Origin: Trichomonas vaginalis G3
Lineage: Eukaryota; Parabasalia; Trichomonadida; Trichomonadidae
Length of the DNA stretch: 64,000 bases
Direction: 5' to 3'
Assembly (NCBI RefSeq): GCF_026262505.1
Contig: NC_067206.1
Location: 38,701,660 to 38,765,659 of the forward strand
The notes under the pieces were generated by a model. That model did no database searches. It was not told where the DNA came from and saw nothing but the letters and a program-made list of their open reading frames with translations. This document shows, piece by piece, positions 54,101 through 64,000 of the stretch (within the stretch, counting starts at the first letter, position 1; each line of letters starts with the position of its first letter). The translations under genes and the position numbers were made by a program.

Positions 54101-55495
54101 TAACTGAGAGTTTGGGTGACAATATGACTCATAGTTTAAGAGAGTGTATGACTGATGGTTTTAGTTAGAATAAGACTGACAGTTTTGGTGACAATATGAC
54201 TGCTAATTTGAATGAATATATGACTGTCGGTTTGGGTGGGAATAAACTGACAGTTTGAGTGACAATATGACTGTTGATTTGAGTGAGTGAATGACTGACG
54301 GTTTTAGTGAGAATAAGACTGATAGTTTGAGTGACAACATGACTGACGTTTTGACTGACAATATGAGTGACGGCTTTAGTTAGAATATGACTTAGAGTTT
54401 AGCTGACAATTGGCTGACAGTTTGAGTGACAATATGACTGAGAATTTGACTGACAATATGACTTCGGTTTGACAGACACTATGAATTAGCTTTTTAGTTA
54501 GAATAAGACTGACAGTTTGAGTGACAATATGACTGACGGTTTGACAGCCTCTATGACTTAAGGTTTTATTTAGAATATGACTGAGAGTGTGGGTGACAAT
54601 ATGACTGTTGATTTGAGTGAGTGTATGACTGACAATTTGAGTGACAATATGACTGACGGTTTGACACACACTATGAATTAGCTTTTTAGTTAGAATATGA
54701 CTGACGGTTTGACAGCCTCTATGACTTAAGGTTTTATTTAGAATATAACTGAGAGTTTGGGTGACAATATGACTCATAGTTTAAGAGAGTGTATGACTGA
54801 TGGTTTTAGTTAGAATAAGACTGACAGTTTTGGTGACAATATGACTGTTGATTTGAGTGAGTGTATGACTGACAGTTTGACTGACAATATGACTGACGGT
54901 TTTAGTGAGAATAAGACTGATAGTTTGAGTGACAATATGACTGACGATTTGACTGACAATATGACTGACAGTTTTAGTGAGAATAAGACTGATAGTTTGG
55001 GTGACAATATGATTGTTGATTTGAGTGAGTGTATGACTTACAGTTTGACTGACAATATGACTTCGGTTTGACAGACACTATGAATTAGCTTTTTAGTTAG
55101 AATAAGACTGACAGTTTGAGTGACAATATGACTGACGGTTTGACAGCCTCTATGACTTACGGTTTTATTTAGAATATGACTGAGAGTGTATGACTCGGGT
55201 GACAATATGGACTTCATAGTTAAGAGTGAGGATGGGTACTGACTGAGTGACGGCTTTTTTAGAATGATGAACTTATAGACTGATTTAGTTTGAGTGACAA
55301 TATGACTGACGTTTTGACTGACAATATGAGTGACGGCTTTAGTTAGAATATGACTTAGAGTTTAGCTGACAATTGGCTGACAGTTTGAGTGACAATATGA
55401 CTGAGATTTGACTGACAATATGACTGACGGTTTGAGTGAGTGTATGAATGAGAATATAACTGACGTTTTGACTAACAATATGACTGACGGTTTGA
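48108..55495. repeat. Degenerate 12-bp tandem array, right block
   Basis: Same family as 38580-41006. The first part and the middle have the GACTTCGG higher-order form. From about 48480 on, larger super-units of some 330-700 bp appear, with sections such as TGACTGTTGATTTGAGTGAG and GACAGCCTCTATGACTTAAG; whole super-units recur at 48.5, 49.1, 50.5, 51.9, 52.3, 53.1, 53.9 and 54.5 kb. The minus strand is open for up to 309 codons (53011-53940) of a repetitive Ser/His/Thr/Gln sequence. I treat it as satellite DNA, not a gene. Confidence 0.88.
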
Positions 55496-55779
55496 CATCG
55501 AAATTCATTCATATATATGTATTGATCAATGCAATCACCCTATTTAATATTATTATTTATCAATTAATTTTTCATTACTACATGCTCTCAATTATTATGA
55601 CATTAATATTTATCAATAAATATTTCATTACTATATGCTCCCACCCAATTTGACATTATTGTTCTTTGACAAATTTTTCTTTATTAAAGACACTCTCACA
55701 AATTCATATCAATATATTTTAATTATCACCTATTCCAATCCATTTTCATATTCATATTCTTATTGAGTTAGAATAAATT

Positions 55780-56190
55780 GAGGATGACTGAGAATCAAAT
55801 TACAATTAGTGAGAATCAATTGAAGAATACTGGGAGTTAATTAAGGTTGTTTAAGAATAAATTGTGAATAAGTGACAATCAATTGAGGATGAGTGAGAAT
55901 CATTTGATTATTAGTGAGATTCAACTGAACATCAGTGAGAATCAATTGAATAATACTAAGAAGAAATTGAGGAAGAGTGAGAATCACTTGATTCTTAGCG
56001 AGAATCAATTAATAAGTAGTGAGAATCAATTTAGGGTGACTGAGAATCAATTGATTCTTAGTGAGAATCTATTGATAATTAATGCGAATCAATTGATTAT
56101 TTGTGAGAATCAATTGATCAGTAGTAAGGATCAATTGATTATTTGTGAGAACCAATTGAATATGAGTAAGAGTCAATTGAGGATGAATAT
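55780..56190 (+). repeat. 21-bp (heptad) repeats in the MULE 5' region
   Basis: About twenty copies of a 21-bp unit of type AGTGAGAATCAATTGATTAT. In one frame (55883-56203) they read as heptads (ENQLISS, ENQLILS, ENQLIIC) that would form a coiled coil, but the frame is closed before the transposase. It is either a decayed coding segment or a subterminal repeat of the element. Confidence 0.8.
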
Positions 56191-56613
56191 GTGTCTATTC
56201 TGATATGACTTAGTATCTACTGAGACTAGATGCTAACATCTTACTTTTATGATCATAATTTTTCAACTCCATTAATATTTATAACAATATTTTGATTACT
56301 ATTTAAATAATTTTATCAAATGATAATTATTAACATATATTAAGAGTATGTTTAATTTTCAACATACTCTTAAAAATCCGAAATTTTAAAAAAGTGACAA
56401 TTTTTTTAATGCTAAACCATCTTCATCTACCATTAAATGTTTCGGATGATTTGATTTTAATTCAGTTGGGTTCTATTAGATGTAATAGTGTAAATTCTGA
56501 TTCAACAATTTATCCAGATATTTATATTTCACTATTCTTCCAATAAACCCTATCAAAAAGAATGGTATACAAATAAAATAACTTATCAAGATGGTAAACC
56601 TAAATTCACTGTT

Positions 56614-59598
56614 TTGGATTCATTATCAAATGCATATGTCGGAGATTCACCATCATATCCTTGGGGACAAATCGTTTCAAAAATCAAAGAATTAAACAGA
56701 AATATTAAGAATGTATATAATTTTGGACATAAATTATTTGGATTTGAAAATAAATCTATCATTTGTTATTTGGAGGAACTCAAAGAGCGTTTTATCTCGA
56801 ATAGCGATGAAGTAAAGTATCTTCAAACATATGAAACAACACCTAAATTTCAGAAATCCGCTGAAGCTTTTACAGAAATGGTAAATATGATTATAAGTGA
56901 AAAATATTTGCAAACAGATCTCAGTCAAATTAAAATCAAAATCCATCGTCTAGGGGAACAATATATTCTTAAATTTTTAGAAGCATTTATAATTGCCCGC
57001 CCCAAATTTTATTCACAGGTTATAGGTTTCTTACAAAATTTTTCATTTGACCAGGAATTATACTCAAAAGCAGGAATTTCTAAACCATTAATACAAGCAA
57101 TAATTAATGGCGATAAAAGATATTCGAATATTTTTGCTTTTTCAGGAAAATCGTGTGATTTAACAATCGAAGATTTTATTAATGTTTTAATTTCAGATCA
57201 AACAAATCAAAATGGTGAAGAATATTATCAAATACGTATCAGATCTATATTGGATAATAGTAAATATTCTTTCTATGAACTAGCAGTTAAATTTGAATCA
57301 ATTAATATTTTAAATTCGTGTAATATAGATAATGTTACACCAATCATGAAAGCATTGATAATGTCAAGCCCAAACGAAACAATTTTCAAAATGAATGATA
57401 AATTCAATTTGCAGACTTATCAATTTACAAACCAAATCAAGTATGTTTTATCTTTTGCATACAATATCTCAGAGTTATTTTCTACATTTAGAAATCCATT
57501 ACTCTCTTCGATTGTTTCAACAAATAATATTATATCAGTAATGAATTTGAATGAAAGCAAAGTTATTCGTTTAAAGATTCATTTAATCTTCCATGAGGCC
57601 CTAATTCAAAATAATGATTTTATGTACAAGAACTTTAATGTTTTGAATCAAATAAAAAACAATGACCTTCTGGAAATTTTAGCAAAAGCTTGTTTGAAAG
57701 CTGACAAAAAAATTCAAGCAGATTTTGAACAAATCATGGGTATTAAATTTACAGCGATCAAACAATTTCATGAATCCATAGAAAAAATTCCAGTTGATCG
57801 GTCTCCAATTACAATAGATGGTTGCCATATTTGTTTTGAATGCTCTAAAAATACTGATATTGAAAAACTCAAATCAATGCAATTAATTCTAATAAGCCCT
57901 GGTATTCATATCAATGTGTTAACTTATGAACAAACATTGAAGTTTTTGGAACAAATGCCAGCATTTATTCATTTGGGCCTTTCCAATATAAGTTCTGATC
58001 GATCTGTAAACTTAAATTATTTTCTACTTCAAAACGAAGATTATTCCCCTTTAAAAATTTCTACAGATAATTATTATTACTTTAAGATCACATTGTATGA
58101 CAAAATCGTATCCTTTGAATATTCAAAAGTATCAGATACGTTGTGGATGATTACTGTACCAAAAAACATGAAAAACATAAAATTACCCAAAGAGTTTTCA
58201 GGGAGGTTAAAATGGTACATTCAAATAACGAAAGTTGATCTCCCAGGACATCCTCTGCAAGATGAAATACAGGAAAAAATAAAGCATGATAATGAGATTG
58301 GTGATATCTTAACTTCATATCCCGGGAAATTTTATGTAAATTATAGCACAACGATAAGAAGTGATAGTTTATTCGTCAATGGAAATCCTATAGAATTTCT
58401 TATATATATTCCAAGCGAATCAGGAAATTTGGCGTTGGAGTGTAATTTAATTCACTTAGATGCTACTTTTTCATGGCCGAAATATATATTTATTTTTCCT
58501 CGTGGGAATTACTATATGCGAGGTTACCCTCTAGGGATATACATAGGGCGCAGCGAATCATCCGCTGCTTATCAACGGTGGCTTACAGCCATGAATATTG
58601 AATTTAAATCATTAAACATTATGGAGCACTTTTCAAGAATCAAATGGATGAGCGATTTAGGTACTGGAGTTTTAAAATTTTTGAATACGAATCATTTCCA
58701 AAATTATATCTGTATTAGGCACTATCTCGGAACCATGGGCAATAATACTTTACTACATGTTTTTGCTCTGATAGTATTATTATCAAAATCGGCCCAAGAT
58801 TTTGAGGACAATTACAAATGTTTTGATCCATCGGTTCAGAAAATGTATGCTACAAAGAATATATCAGATGAGCAGCTGGAAAAATGGAAGCAGATATATA
58901 AAGATCAAGAGCATTTAGCAGCATACCACCGCATTCCACCTATAAGCACTAATAATAGTGCAGAGGGTAAGCATAGACACATTAACGAACTTGCAAAAAA
59001 AGCAAGAAACTTTTCTACTTTCATCAAATTCATTCTGAATGATACTATCATTAGGATTAATGAATCAATTGATCCCATTAATAAGCAAAAACGCGAGAAG
59101 AATGACTTGTTAAACGAAAAATGCATACATTGCGGATTCTCCTATAATGATATTAATACTGATAAGAATCCTTGTAAATATTGCAAGGATTTCTTTATGA
59201 ATAAGAGTCATGTTCCCTCTGCAGGCATACATGTTATGAAAATAGGAGAAAACGTAGGTGAAATCATAGAATTCCCAATCGATAAAAATGTAGGTGATCA
59301 GGATGAACTCGTGGATCACAAAGAAAAGAGTTCGCCGATCGAAATATCAAAATACGCAGAATTTATTGATATTGACGATAAAAATAAAGCAGTTTTAGTC
59401 GTAAAACTGCTTTATAATCTTGAAACGTTCCAAGATGCCAAAGATTTAATCAATTCTCTGGAAAAACAATCAAAAAATTATGAATCTGCATTACAAAATA
59501 AACCAGAAATTTGGTTGGAAAAATACTTGCCTGAATTAATGAAGGAAGTAAAAGATGCGAGAGCTGCTAGAATGAGATTGAAGATAATAAAGAAGTAG
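56614..59598 (+). CDS. MULE transposase (5' end decayed)
   Basis: An open frame of 994 codons without an ATG at its upstream limit; coding signal continues upstream in another frame (about 56420-56550), so the N-terminus is broken by at least one frameshift. The DDE core is kept: Asp616 in IHLDATF, Asp681 in WMSDLG and Glu784 in NNSAEGKHRH, spaced as in MULEs. An HxxC/H-type stretch lies near FQNYICIRHYLG. A C-terminal Cys cluster (about 837-858: CIHCG, then NPCKYCKDFF) may bind zinc and DNA. It would cut and move the element by its inverted repeats. The long intact core suggests activity in the not distant past. An N-terminal region of about 350 residues has no recognised domain. Confidence 0.88.
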   Translation: MDSLSNAYVGDSPSYPWGQIVSKIKELNRNIKNVYNFGHKLFGFENKSIICYLEELKERFISNSDEVKYLQTYETTPKFQKSAEAFTEMVNMIISEKYLQTDLSQIKIKIHRLGEQYILKFLEAFIIARPKFYSQVIGFLQNFSFDQELYSKAGISKPLIQAIINGDKRYSNIFAFSGKSCDLTIEDFINVLISDQTNQNGEEYYQIRIRSILDNSKYSFYELAVKFESINILNSCNIDNVTPIMKALIMSSPNETIFKMNDKFNLQTYQFTNQIKYVLSFAYNISELFSTFRNPLLSSIVSTNNIISVMNLNESKVIRLKIHLIFHEALIQNNDFMYKNFNVLNQIKNNDLLEILAKACLKADKKIQADFEQIMGIKFTAIKQFHESIEKIPVDRSPITIDGCHICFECSKNTDIEKLKSMQLILISPGIHINVLTYEQTLKFLEQMPAFIHLGLSNISSDRSVNLNYFLLQNEDYSPLKISTDNYYYFKITLYDKIVSFEYSKVSDTLWMITVPKNMKNIKLPKEFSGRLKWYIQITKVDLPGHPLQDEIQEKIKHDNEIGDILTSYPGKFYVNYSTTIRSDSLFVNGNPIEFLIYIPSESGNLALECNLIHLDATFSWPKYIFIFPRGNYYMRGYPLGIYIGRSESSAAYQRWLTAMNIEFKSLNIMEHFSRIKWMSDLGTGVLKFLNTNHFQNYICIRHYLGTMGNNTLLHVFALIVLLSKSAQDFEDNYKCFDPSVQKMYATKNISDEQLEKWKQIYKDQEHLAAYHRIPPISTNNSAEGKHRHINELAKKARNFSTFIKFILNDTIIRINESIDPINKQKREKNDLLNEKCIHCGFSYNDINTDKNPCKYCKDFFMNKSHVPSAGIHVMKIGENVGEIIEFPIDKNVGDQDELVDHKEKSSPIEISKYAEFIDIDDKNKAVLVVKLLYNLETFQDAKDLINSLEKQSKNYESALQNKPEIWLEKYLPELMKEVKDARAARMRLKIIKK

Positions 59599-59866
59599 AG
59601 ATGATGAGTGAATAAAAACTTTGTATTAAATTTGTATATAAAAGAATTGTAAAATATAAAAATAAAGAAGTGGTTGATAGGAATTTGAAAATTCGTTGGG
59701 TGCATATAAGTTTGATAAATATATTTATGAATATTAATGTCAAATTGGGTGGTTGCATATAGTAATGAAAAATATATTAATAAAAATTAATGTCAAATTG
59801 GTTGGTTGCATATAGTAATGAAAATAAGATTAATAAAAATTAATGTCAAATTGGGTGGATTCGTGA

Positions 59867-60138
59867 TAGAATGCTTCTGTGTATGTGTGGCGTGAGTTAG
59901 CATCGGGTGGTTTCATCACAAATTTTAACCCATCCAAATCTTATTAATTATTAAAATTCTTTTACAATTTCTGATGTATTTTTTGAAAACATTTCATATG
60001 CAATATTTCTCCTTTTCTTTCCTCAAATCTTCAAATATTAATAACTTTGGATATGAAATTATTTGGATCTTTTATGAATTTTAAATGTCTTTCTTAATAT
60101 CAAATCGATTAAATTATTAATATTTTCTAAATTATGCC
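59867..60138. other. Short gap between the MULE and the next element
   Basis: AT-rich, no supported gene. Confidence 0.6.
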
Positions 60139-60140
60139 TA

Positions 60141-61952
60141 GGGTTGTACAAACTGGCACAATTTTGCGGGCCGCCTGCCAGGAGCTGGCACGCGGCCAAA
60201 ATCAAAAAAGTGGCCAAAAATCGGGCCTCATGGCGTGGAAAGGATGTCGCCCTTCGGGCTCCACCCTTTCCACGCCACTCGGCCTATGAACACAATTATA
60301 TAATATGCTCATTATTATTTTTTCTTCTTTTCTCTTCTTTTTTTCTTTTTCCCTTTTCCCTTCCTTTTTTTCTAGTTTTGGAAAGGAAAAAGTAAAAAAT
60401 TTAATAATTAATTTTATTACTATGAAAATATACTTTTTAGCTTATATTGTAAGCTGTGAGAGTTTTAAGTGATGGAAGATATAAATCAAATTTGAAATTC
60501 AACAAATCTTGTTATGATTAAGTTGAATATTGTACTCTAATTAAGAGTTTTCAGTTATGAACTCAGGTATTATATAATAAAAGTATAACTCAAGATAATA
60601 AAGAGGTTTTTAAAATGTAGATCTGAAAATCAAACTACCATGTTTGATATGATTAAGTTGAATAATGTTATTTTATTAAATGGTTCAAATCTGTGAAATC
60701 GGCAATTACAAATTAAAGGCGTAGTTCAAAAAATTAAAGAGATTTTAAAAATTTAATATCAGAATTAAACTAAAAAAAAGGATTTAGTTATTTCAGTAAT
60801 TATCAGAAAAGGTTAAAAAGATAGGGTAAGTAATGAGACTTGAGTGAGATGTGAGAAATCATATGTAAATAATTAGATATCTGATGAGTAAGGTAGTAAT
60901 GAGAGTTAAGATCTGGTTAGTAAGGTAGTAATGAGAGTTAAGATCTGGTTAGTAAGGTAGTAATGAGAGTTAAGATCTGGTTAGTAAGGTAGTAATGAGA
61001 GTTAAGATCTGGTTAGTAAGGTAGTAATGAGAGTTAAGATCTGGTTAGTAAGGTAGTAATGAGAGTTAAGATCTGGTTAGTAAGGTAGTAATGAGAGTTA
61101 AGATCTGGTTAGTAAGGTAGTAATGAGAGTTAAGATCTGGTTAGTAAGGTAGTAATGAGAGTTAAGATCTGGTTAGTAAGGTAGTAATGAGAGTTAAGAT
61201 CTGGTTAGTAAGGTAGTAATGAGAGATCTGCGGGCAGTAATGATACATCTATGAGTACATAACTAAAACCTGAGTTCTATGAGCGAAATCTGAGAGCTAA
61301 AAGCCGAGAGATCTAAGGTAAGTAATGAGAGAAGAGAATTTGAAATTTTACAAAATACGTTTACTCATACAAAATAATTCGCATTCTTTTATAACAAATC
61401 TCAATGCCAATTAATACATAAAACAGATTTTAGCAATCAATTGCAAGATTTAGAAAGATTTTATTTATAATCTCAGCCAAATTAACAAATATTTTATTGA
61501 TTTCGTAAAAAATAGCAATAAAACATAAAAATATGACATTCTATTTTTCCAAAAAAATTTCAAAAATCATTTTTTAACATGAAATTTATCTTTTTTAATT
61601 TTTTTTTGGAATTTTCAACCATGTCAAAAGTCGGGATCTACAAATGTATTCTCTTTGACATAGGATAAAAACATCCTTTCTTATAATTTCATTGTAAAAT
61701 AAAATTTTCATAAATTTATTGAATCCAAACTCAACTTTGCAACATTTTATTATCATAAAAACTAAGAAACATCAGGTAAACTTCAATTTGGAGAGCTTAA
61801 AATCATATCTAAATTGAAAAATAAGGGGAAAAAAATTGTAAAAAAAATCTCATTAGATGGGGCAAAAAGTGACTTTTTTAATGTGTTTTTTTAAAAAATC
61901 GTGCCAGCTGGCCAAAAAAGGTGTGCCAGCAGGCGTGCCAGTTTGTACAACC
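60141..61952. mobile_element. 1.8-kb non-autonomous DNA transposon with GC-rich ends
   Basis: Inverted termini GGGTTGTACAAACTGGCAC at left and its complement at right, each next to TA. Subterminal GC-rich stretches repeat CTGGCAC/GTGCCAG and CGGCC motifs; a further strong inverted repeat (GTGGAAAGG with CCTTTCCAC) lies at about 60234-60279. No transposase frame. TA at both ends suggests Tc1/mariner, but the CTAGGGTT start also recalls hAT ends; no 8-bp duplication is seen. Confidence 0.78.
60901..61225 (+). repeat. 32-bp tandem repeat, ten identical copies plus a part
   Basis: Unit starts GAGAGTTAAGATCTGGTTAG and continues TAAGGTAGTAAT; copies begin every 32 bp from 60901 to 61189 with no visible differences, then break off at 61221. 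It lies within the 1.8-kb transposon. Such uniformity indicates recent expansion. Confidence 0.95.
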
Positions 61953-61956
61953 CTAG

Positions 61957-62062
61957 ATTTTCATATGAATCAAATCCATTTGAAACTGATTATGATCAGC
62001 AAGAAAACAGTTTCGCTATTGAAGACTTCGTAACAGAAGAAGAGGAAAGAATAAATGTTTGA
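61957..62062 (+). pseudogene. 3' end of a decayed host gene between two transposons
   Basis: A frame that emerges from the transposon end reads SYESNPFETDYDQQENSF then AIEDFVTEEEERINV and a TGA stop, followed by TTAAATAAG, a plausible Trichomonas 3' signal (TAAA). The acidic, protein-like C-terminus suggests a real gene tail. No matching 5' part is found left of the transposon, so the rest is lost or displaced. Confidence 0.45.
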
Positions 62063-62093
62063 AAAATATTAAATAAGCTATTCATATATTTTA

Positions 62094-63144
62094 AGGGTTT
62101 CGTTTTGCTAAAATTGTCACTTTTATAGCATATTTGTTTTTGGATGTTTTGCGAAACCAAAAAAAAACTATGATATACAATGTGTGTGTAAAGAAAATAC
62201 TTTATTTACTAGTTAAAAAATCATTTGGTATTGATCAAGTTATTTTTTCTGGATAAGATATTATATGGATAATTGGATAGAAAATACAATTATATAATCT
62301 TGTACCTGGTTTAATTAAGCTAATTGTCATCAGAAACTTGTAATTTTTATGAATTTCAGATTTTCTTTTCATTACTGCTTTTCTTAATAGGTCAAGTTCT
62401 TATTTACGTTATAAAGTATGATATTTACAAATATCAAGTTATCGTGTTTTTTGAGAAATTATGAGAAACAAACAAAAATGAAAAAGATAGGAATAGCAAT
62501 GAATAGTGATGTGGGTATAGAAAATGTAAGAGATATGAATGCAAAGCAATCAGTATTTAGGACATTGACCATAGATTTCGAAAAAAAAAATGCTGCATAT
62601 TGAGCGAAAACTATGATTATATTATAAGGCTGTCATTTAAAGCATAATGAAACTATTCCTTTTCATTTTAATCAATAAGATAGTAAAGATTTTTGAATTA
62701 GCTAGAAACTGATGAGATGTTTTCACAAATCAGATTTTTAATCTCTATAATGCATAATTCACTCAATATCTCAATTTTGATATTGCGAGATATTTTTGCT
62801 ATCGGTTTCGCAATTTTGACACAATAGCAAGAGGGTTCTATAAGCATTATTATCAACGTAGAATCTGAATATCATATCAGAAAATGTCGCAAATCTGACA
62901 TTTACCCGACCAAATAGCAAAAATAATTGAATACTTTTTCGCAAAAACTTTAAAAATCGATAAAAATATGAAATATAGATATTAAAGAGACTTCTTATAT
63001 AATATTCATAAAGATTTTCCAAAAATATGATACCGCAAAATTAAAAAAGTGACGTCTTGAGTGGAGTCAAAGGTCGAAATTGCTAGCTAAATGTTTTTTT
63101 AGCGAAATTGCGTATTGTACGTTTTTTTCGCAAAACGAAACCCT
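62094..63144. mobile_element. 1.05-kb non-autonomous TA-flanked transposon
   Basis: Inverted ends AGGGTTTCGTTTTGC at left and GCAAAACGAAACCCT at right, each next to TA. Further GCGAAA/TTTCGC motifs lie inside both ends (about 62150 and 63100). No transposase frame; two frames of 61 and 83 codons look fortuitous. Probably mariner-type and moved in trans. Confidence 0.75.
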
Positions 63145-63769
63145 TATATATTTCTTTCCTCTTTCTTTTTCATAAGCATTATCTTAAACAAAATCTTTAA
63201 TAATTTTTTCATAATCCCGACTTTATTTAATAAATGTATTGTAATGGTATGATATGCATGAACCTTCAAATCTCAATTAAGTTATACCATTCATTTTTTG
63301 GTGTTCCAATTTTTCTTTAGGATTTATTCGATATAAAATTAGTTTGGAAATGAAAGTACTTTAAATTGATGCGAATTCTGTTTAAGCATTAATACATGAA
63401 TATGCTTTTTTTCCCTACTATTCCTTCTTTTCTCCTGACACTTTGTTGTCGATGAATTACGAATATGATTGTAGGAAAAACAATTTAAGACAACAGATGT
63501 CTTTCATATATAAAGGTCGTTTTTTTTAACATTTCGTAATTTTATATATATTTAACTCTAGCTAGCTCTTTTTGAAGATTATAGATGTCTATAATTATAA
63601 TGCACCGAGAAATAATGAGTTATGAATGCTTACGAACTAGGAATTAGTGAGAACTGTCACTTTTTGGTTATCGGTTTTTAAAGGTCACTGAATTACAATT
63701 TCTTTAATAAAAATTAAGAACTTAAATGTTCATTTCTATTTTACTATCTATCTGCTTGCCTATATTTCT
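63145..63769. other. Intergenic stretch before the right-edge gene
   Basis: AT-rich, no gene or repeat supported. Confidence 0.55.
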
Positions 63770-63774
63770 TCACT
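63770..63774 (+). promoter_or_regulatory. Candidate initiator (TCACT) of the right-edge gene
   Basis: Fits TCA+1Y(T/A) and lies 27 bases before the ATG at 63802. Confidence 0.4.
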
Positions 63775-63801
63775 CTTGACATAAATTTTTCAAAAAATTT
63801 A

Positions 63802-64000
63802 ATGGCAGATTACAATGATTACCTGATAGCTTTCACTCAAGTATGCAGATTCTTCAATGCATTCGCGCCATCTACAAAATTATTTATAGTGCCACTTACA
63901 TCTTGTCAACAGAGGTTTGATTTTTTTGAACTATCTCCAACTGTTTATAAAGTTAATGAAAAAGTTATGGAACTTTTAAACTTAATTTATTCAATTAATG
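63802..64000 (+). CDS. 5' end of a host gene leaving the window
   Basis: An ATG followed by 66 open codons to the edge: MADYNDYLIAFTQVCRFFNA, then a stretch ending KVMELLNLIYSIN. The MADY-type start and helical composition resemble the N-termini of Trichomonas ankyrin proteins, but no repeat is reached, so the family is unproven. An initiator-like site lies upstream. Confidence 0.5.
   Translation, partial: MADYNDYLIAFTQVCRFFNAFAPSTKLFIVPLTSCQQRFDFFELSPTVYKVNEKVMELLNLIYSIN

Larger units (their letters stand above)
55525..59866. mobile_element. MULE (Mutator-like) transposon with multi-unit inverted repeats
   Basis: A transposase gene flanked by inverted repeats built of about 53-bp units. 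At right, three units around CAAATTGGGTGGTTGCATAT and AGTAATGAAAA (59690-59866); at left, two or more inverted units (55532-55659) with TTTCATTACTATATGCTCCC and ACCCAATTTGACA. Left and right arms agree imperfectly, so the element is old or the ends have diverged; the exact borders and target duplication are not settled. Multiple long inverted repeats are known for Trichomonas MULEs. Confidence 0.75.

Noticed and set aside
48108-55495. CRISPR-like array
   Set aside because: The spacers are themselves variants of the repeat and no cas genes exist; this is eukaryotic satellite DNA.
60144-60395. 83-codon frame in GC-rich DNA
   Set aside because: Lies in the transposon end with its inverted repeats; low-complexity Phe/Leu tail, no domain.

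Overview
The window looks like a chromosome segment of a parabasalid protist, most likely Trichomonas vaginalis or a close relative. The DNA is strongly AT-rich. Host genes are intronless and several have a short 5' leader with a TCAYW initiator. The gene families (small Myb proteins, ankyrin proteins with GANINEK-type repeats, BTB/F5-8C-like relics) are those expanded in Trichomonas, and mobile DNA fills well over half of the window, including a Maverick/Polinton and a MULE. The species call is inference; no database was consulted.

Layout. (1) 1-11979: one end of a Polinton with KilA-N protein, packaging ATPase, SF3 helicase relic, capsid genes, a long coiled-coil/core-like gene and a GC-rich terminal region; its other end is outside the window and several genes are broken. 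(2) 12778-20336: a Myb gene in a tandem array of 2.35-kb units (two full, one partial). A 2.34-kb non-coding transposon with 85-bp terminal inverted repeats and a 9-bp target duplication sits exactly at one unit junction. (3) 20640-24200: relics of host genes, including ankyrin repeats, interrupted by a 2.3-kb TA-flanked non-coding transposon that itself carries a small MITE. (4) 24869-35469: the gene-rich host part: RRM protein, tRNA-Thr(UGU), LRR protein, an ankyrin gene with one in-frame stop, an F5/8C-like relic, a PMS1/PMS2-type mismatch-repair endonuclease and a multi-pass membrane protein. (5) 38580-55495: about 9.8 kb of degenerate 12-bp repeats, split by a 7.1-kb virus-like element (41007-48107) with an HNH endonuclease, a broken SF3 helicase carrying about 37 copies of an eight-residue repeat, two small ORFs, a 535-bp palindrome and a set of iterated palindromes around AGATCT. 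(6) 55525-59866: a MULE whose long transposase frame keeps the DDE triad and a C-terminal Cys cluster. (7) 60141-63144: two more non-coding TA-flanked elements either side of the 3' end of a decayed gene. (8) 63802 onward: the 5' end of a host gene that leaves the window.

The least explained parts are the 7.1-kb element and its modular palindromes, whose arms change together. Its helicase is related to the one inside the Polinton, yet no capsid gene is visible in it. For virus-like elements only spans, parts and approximate state are given.
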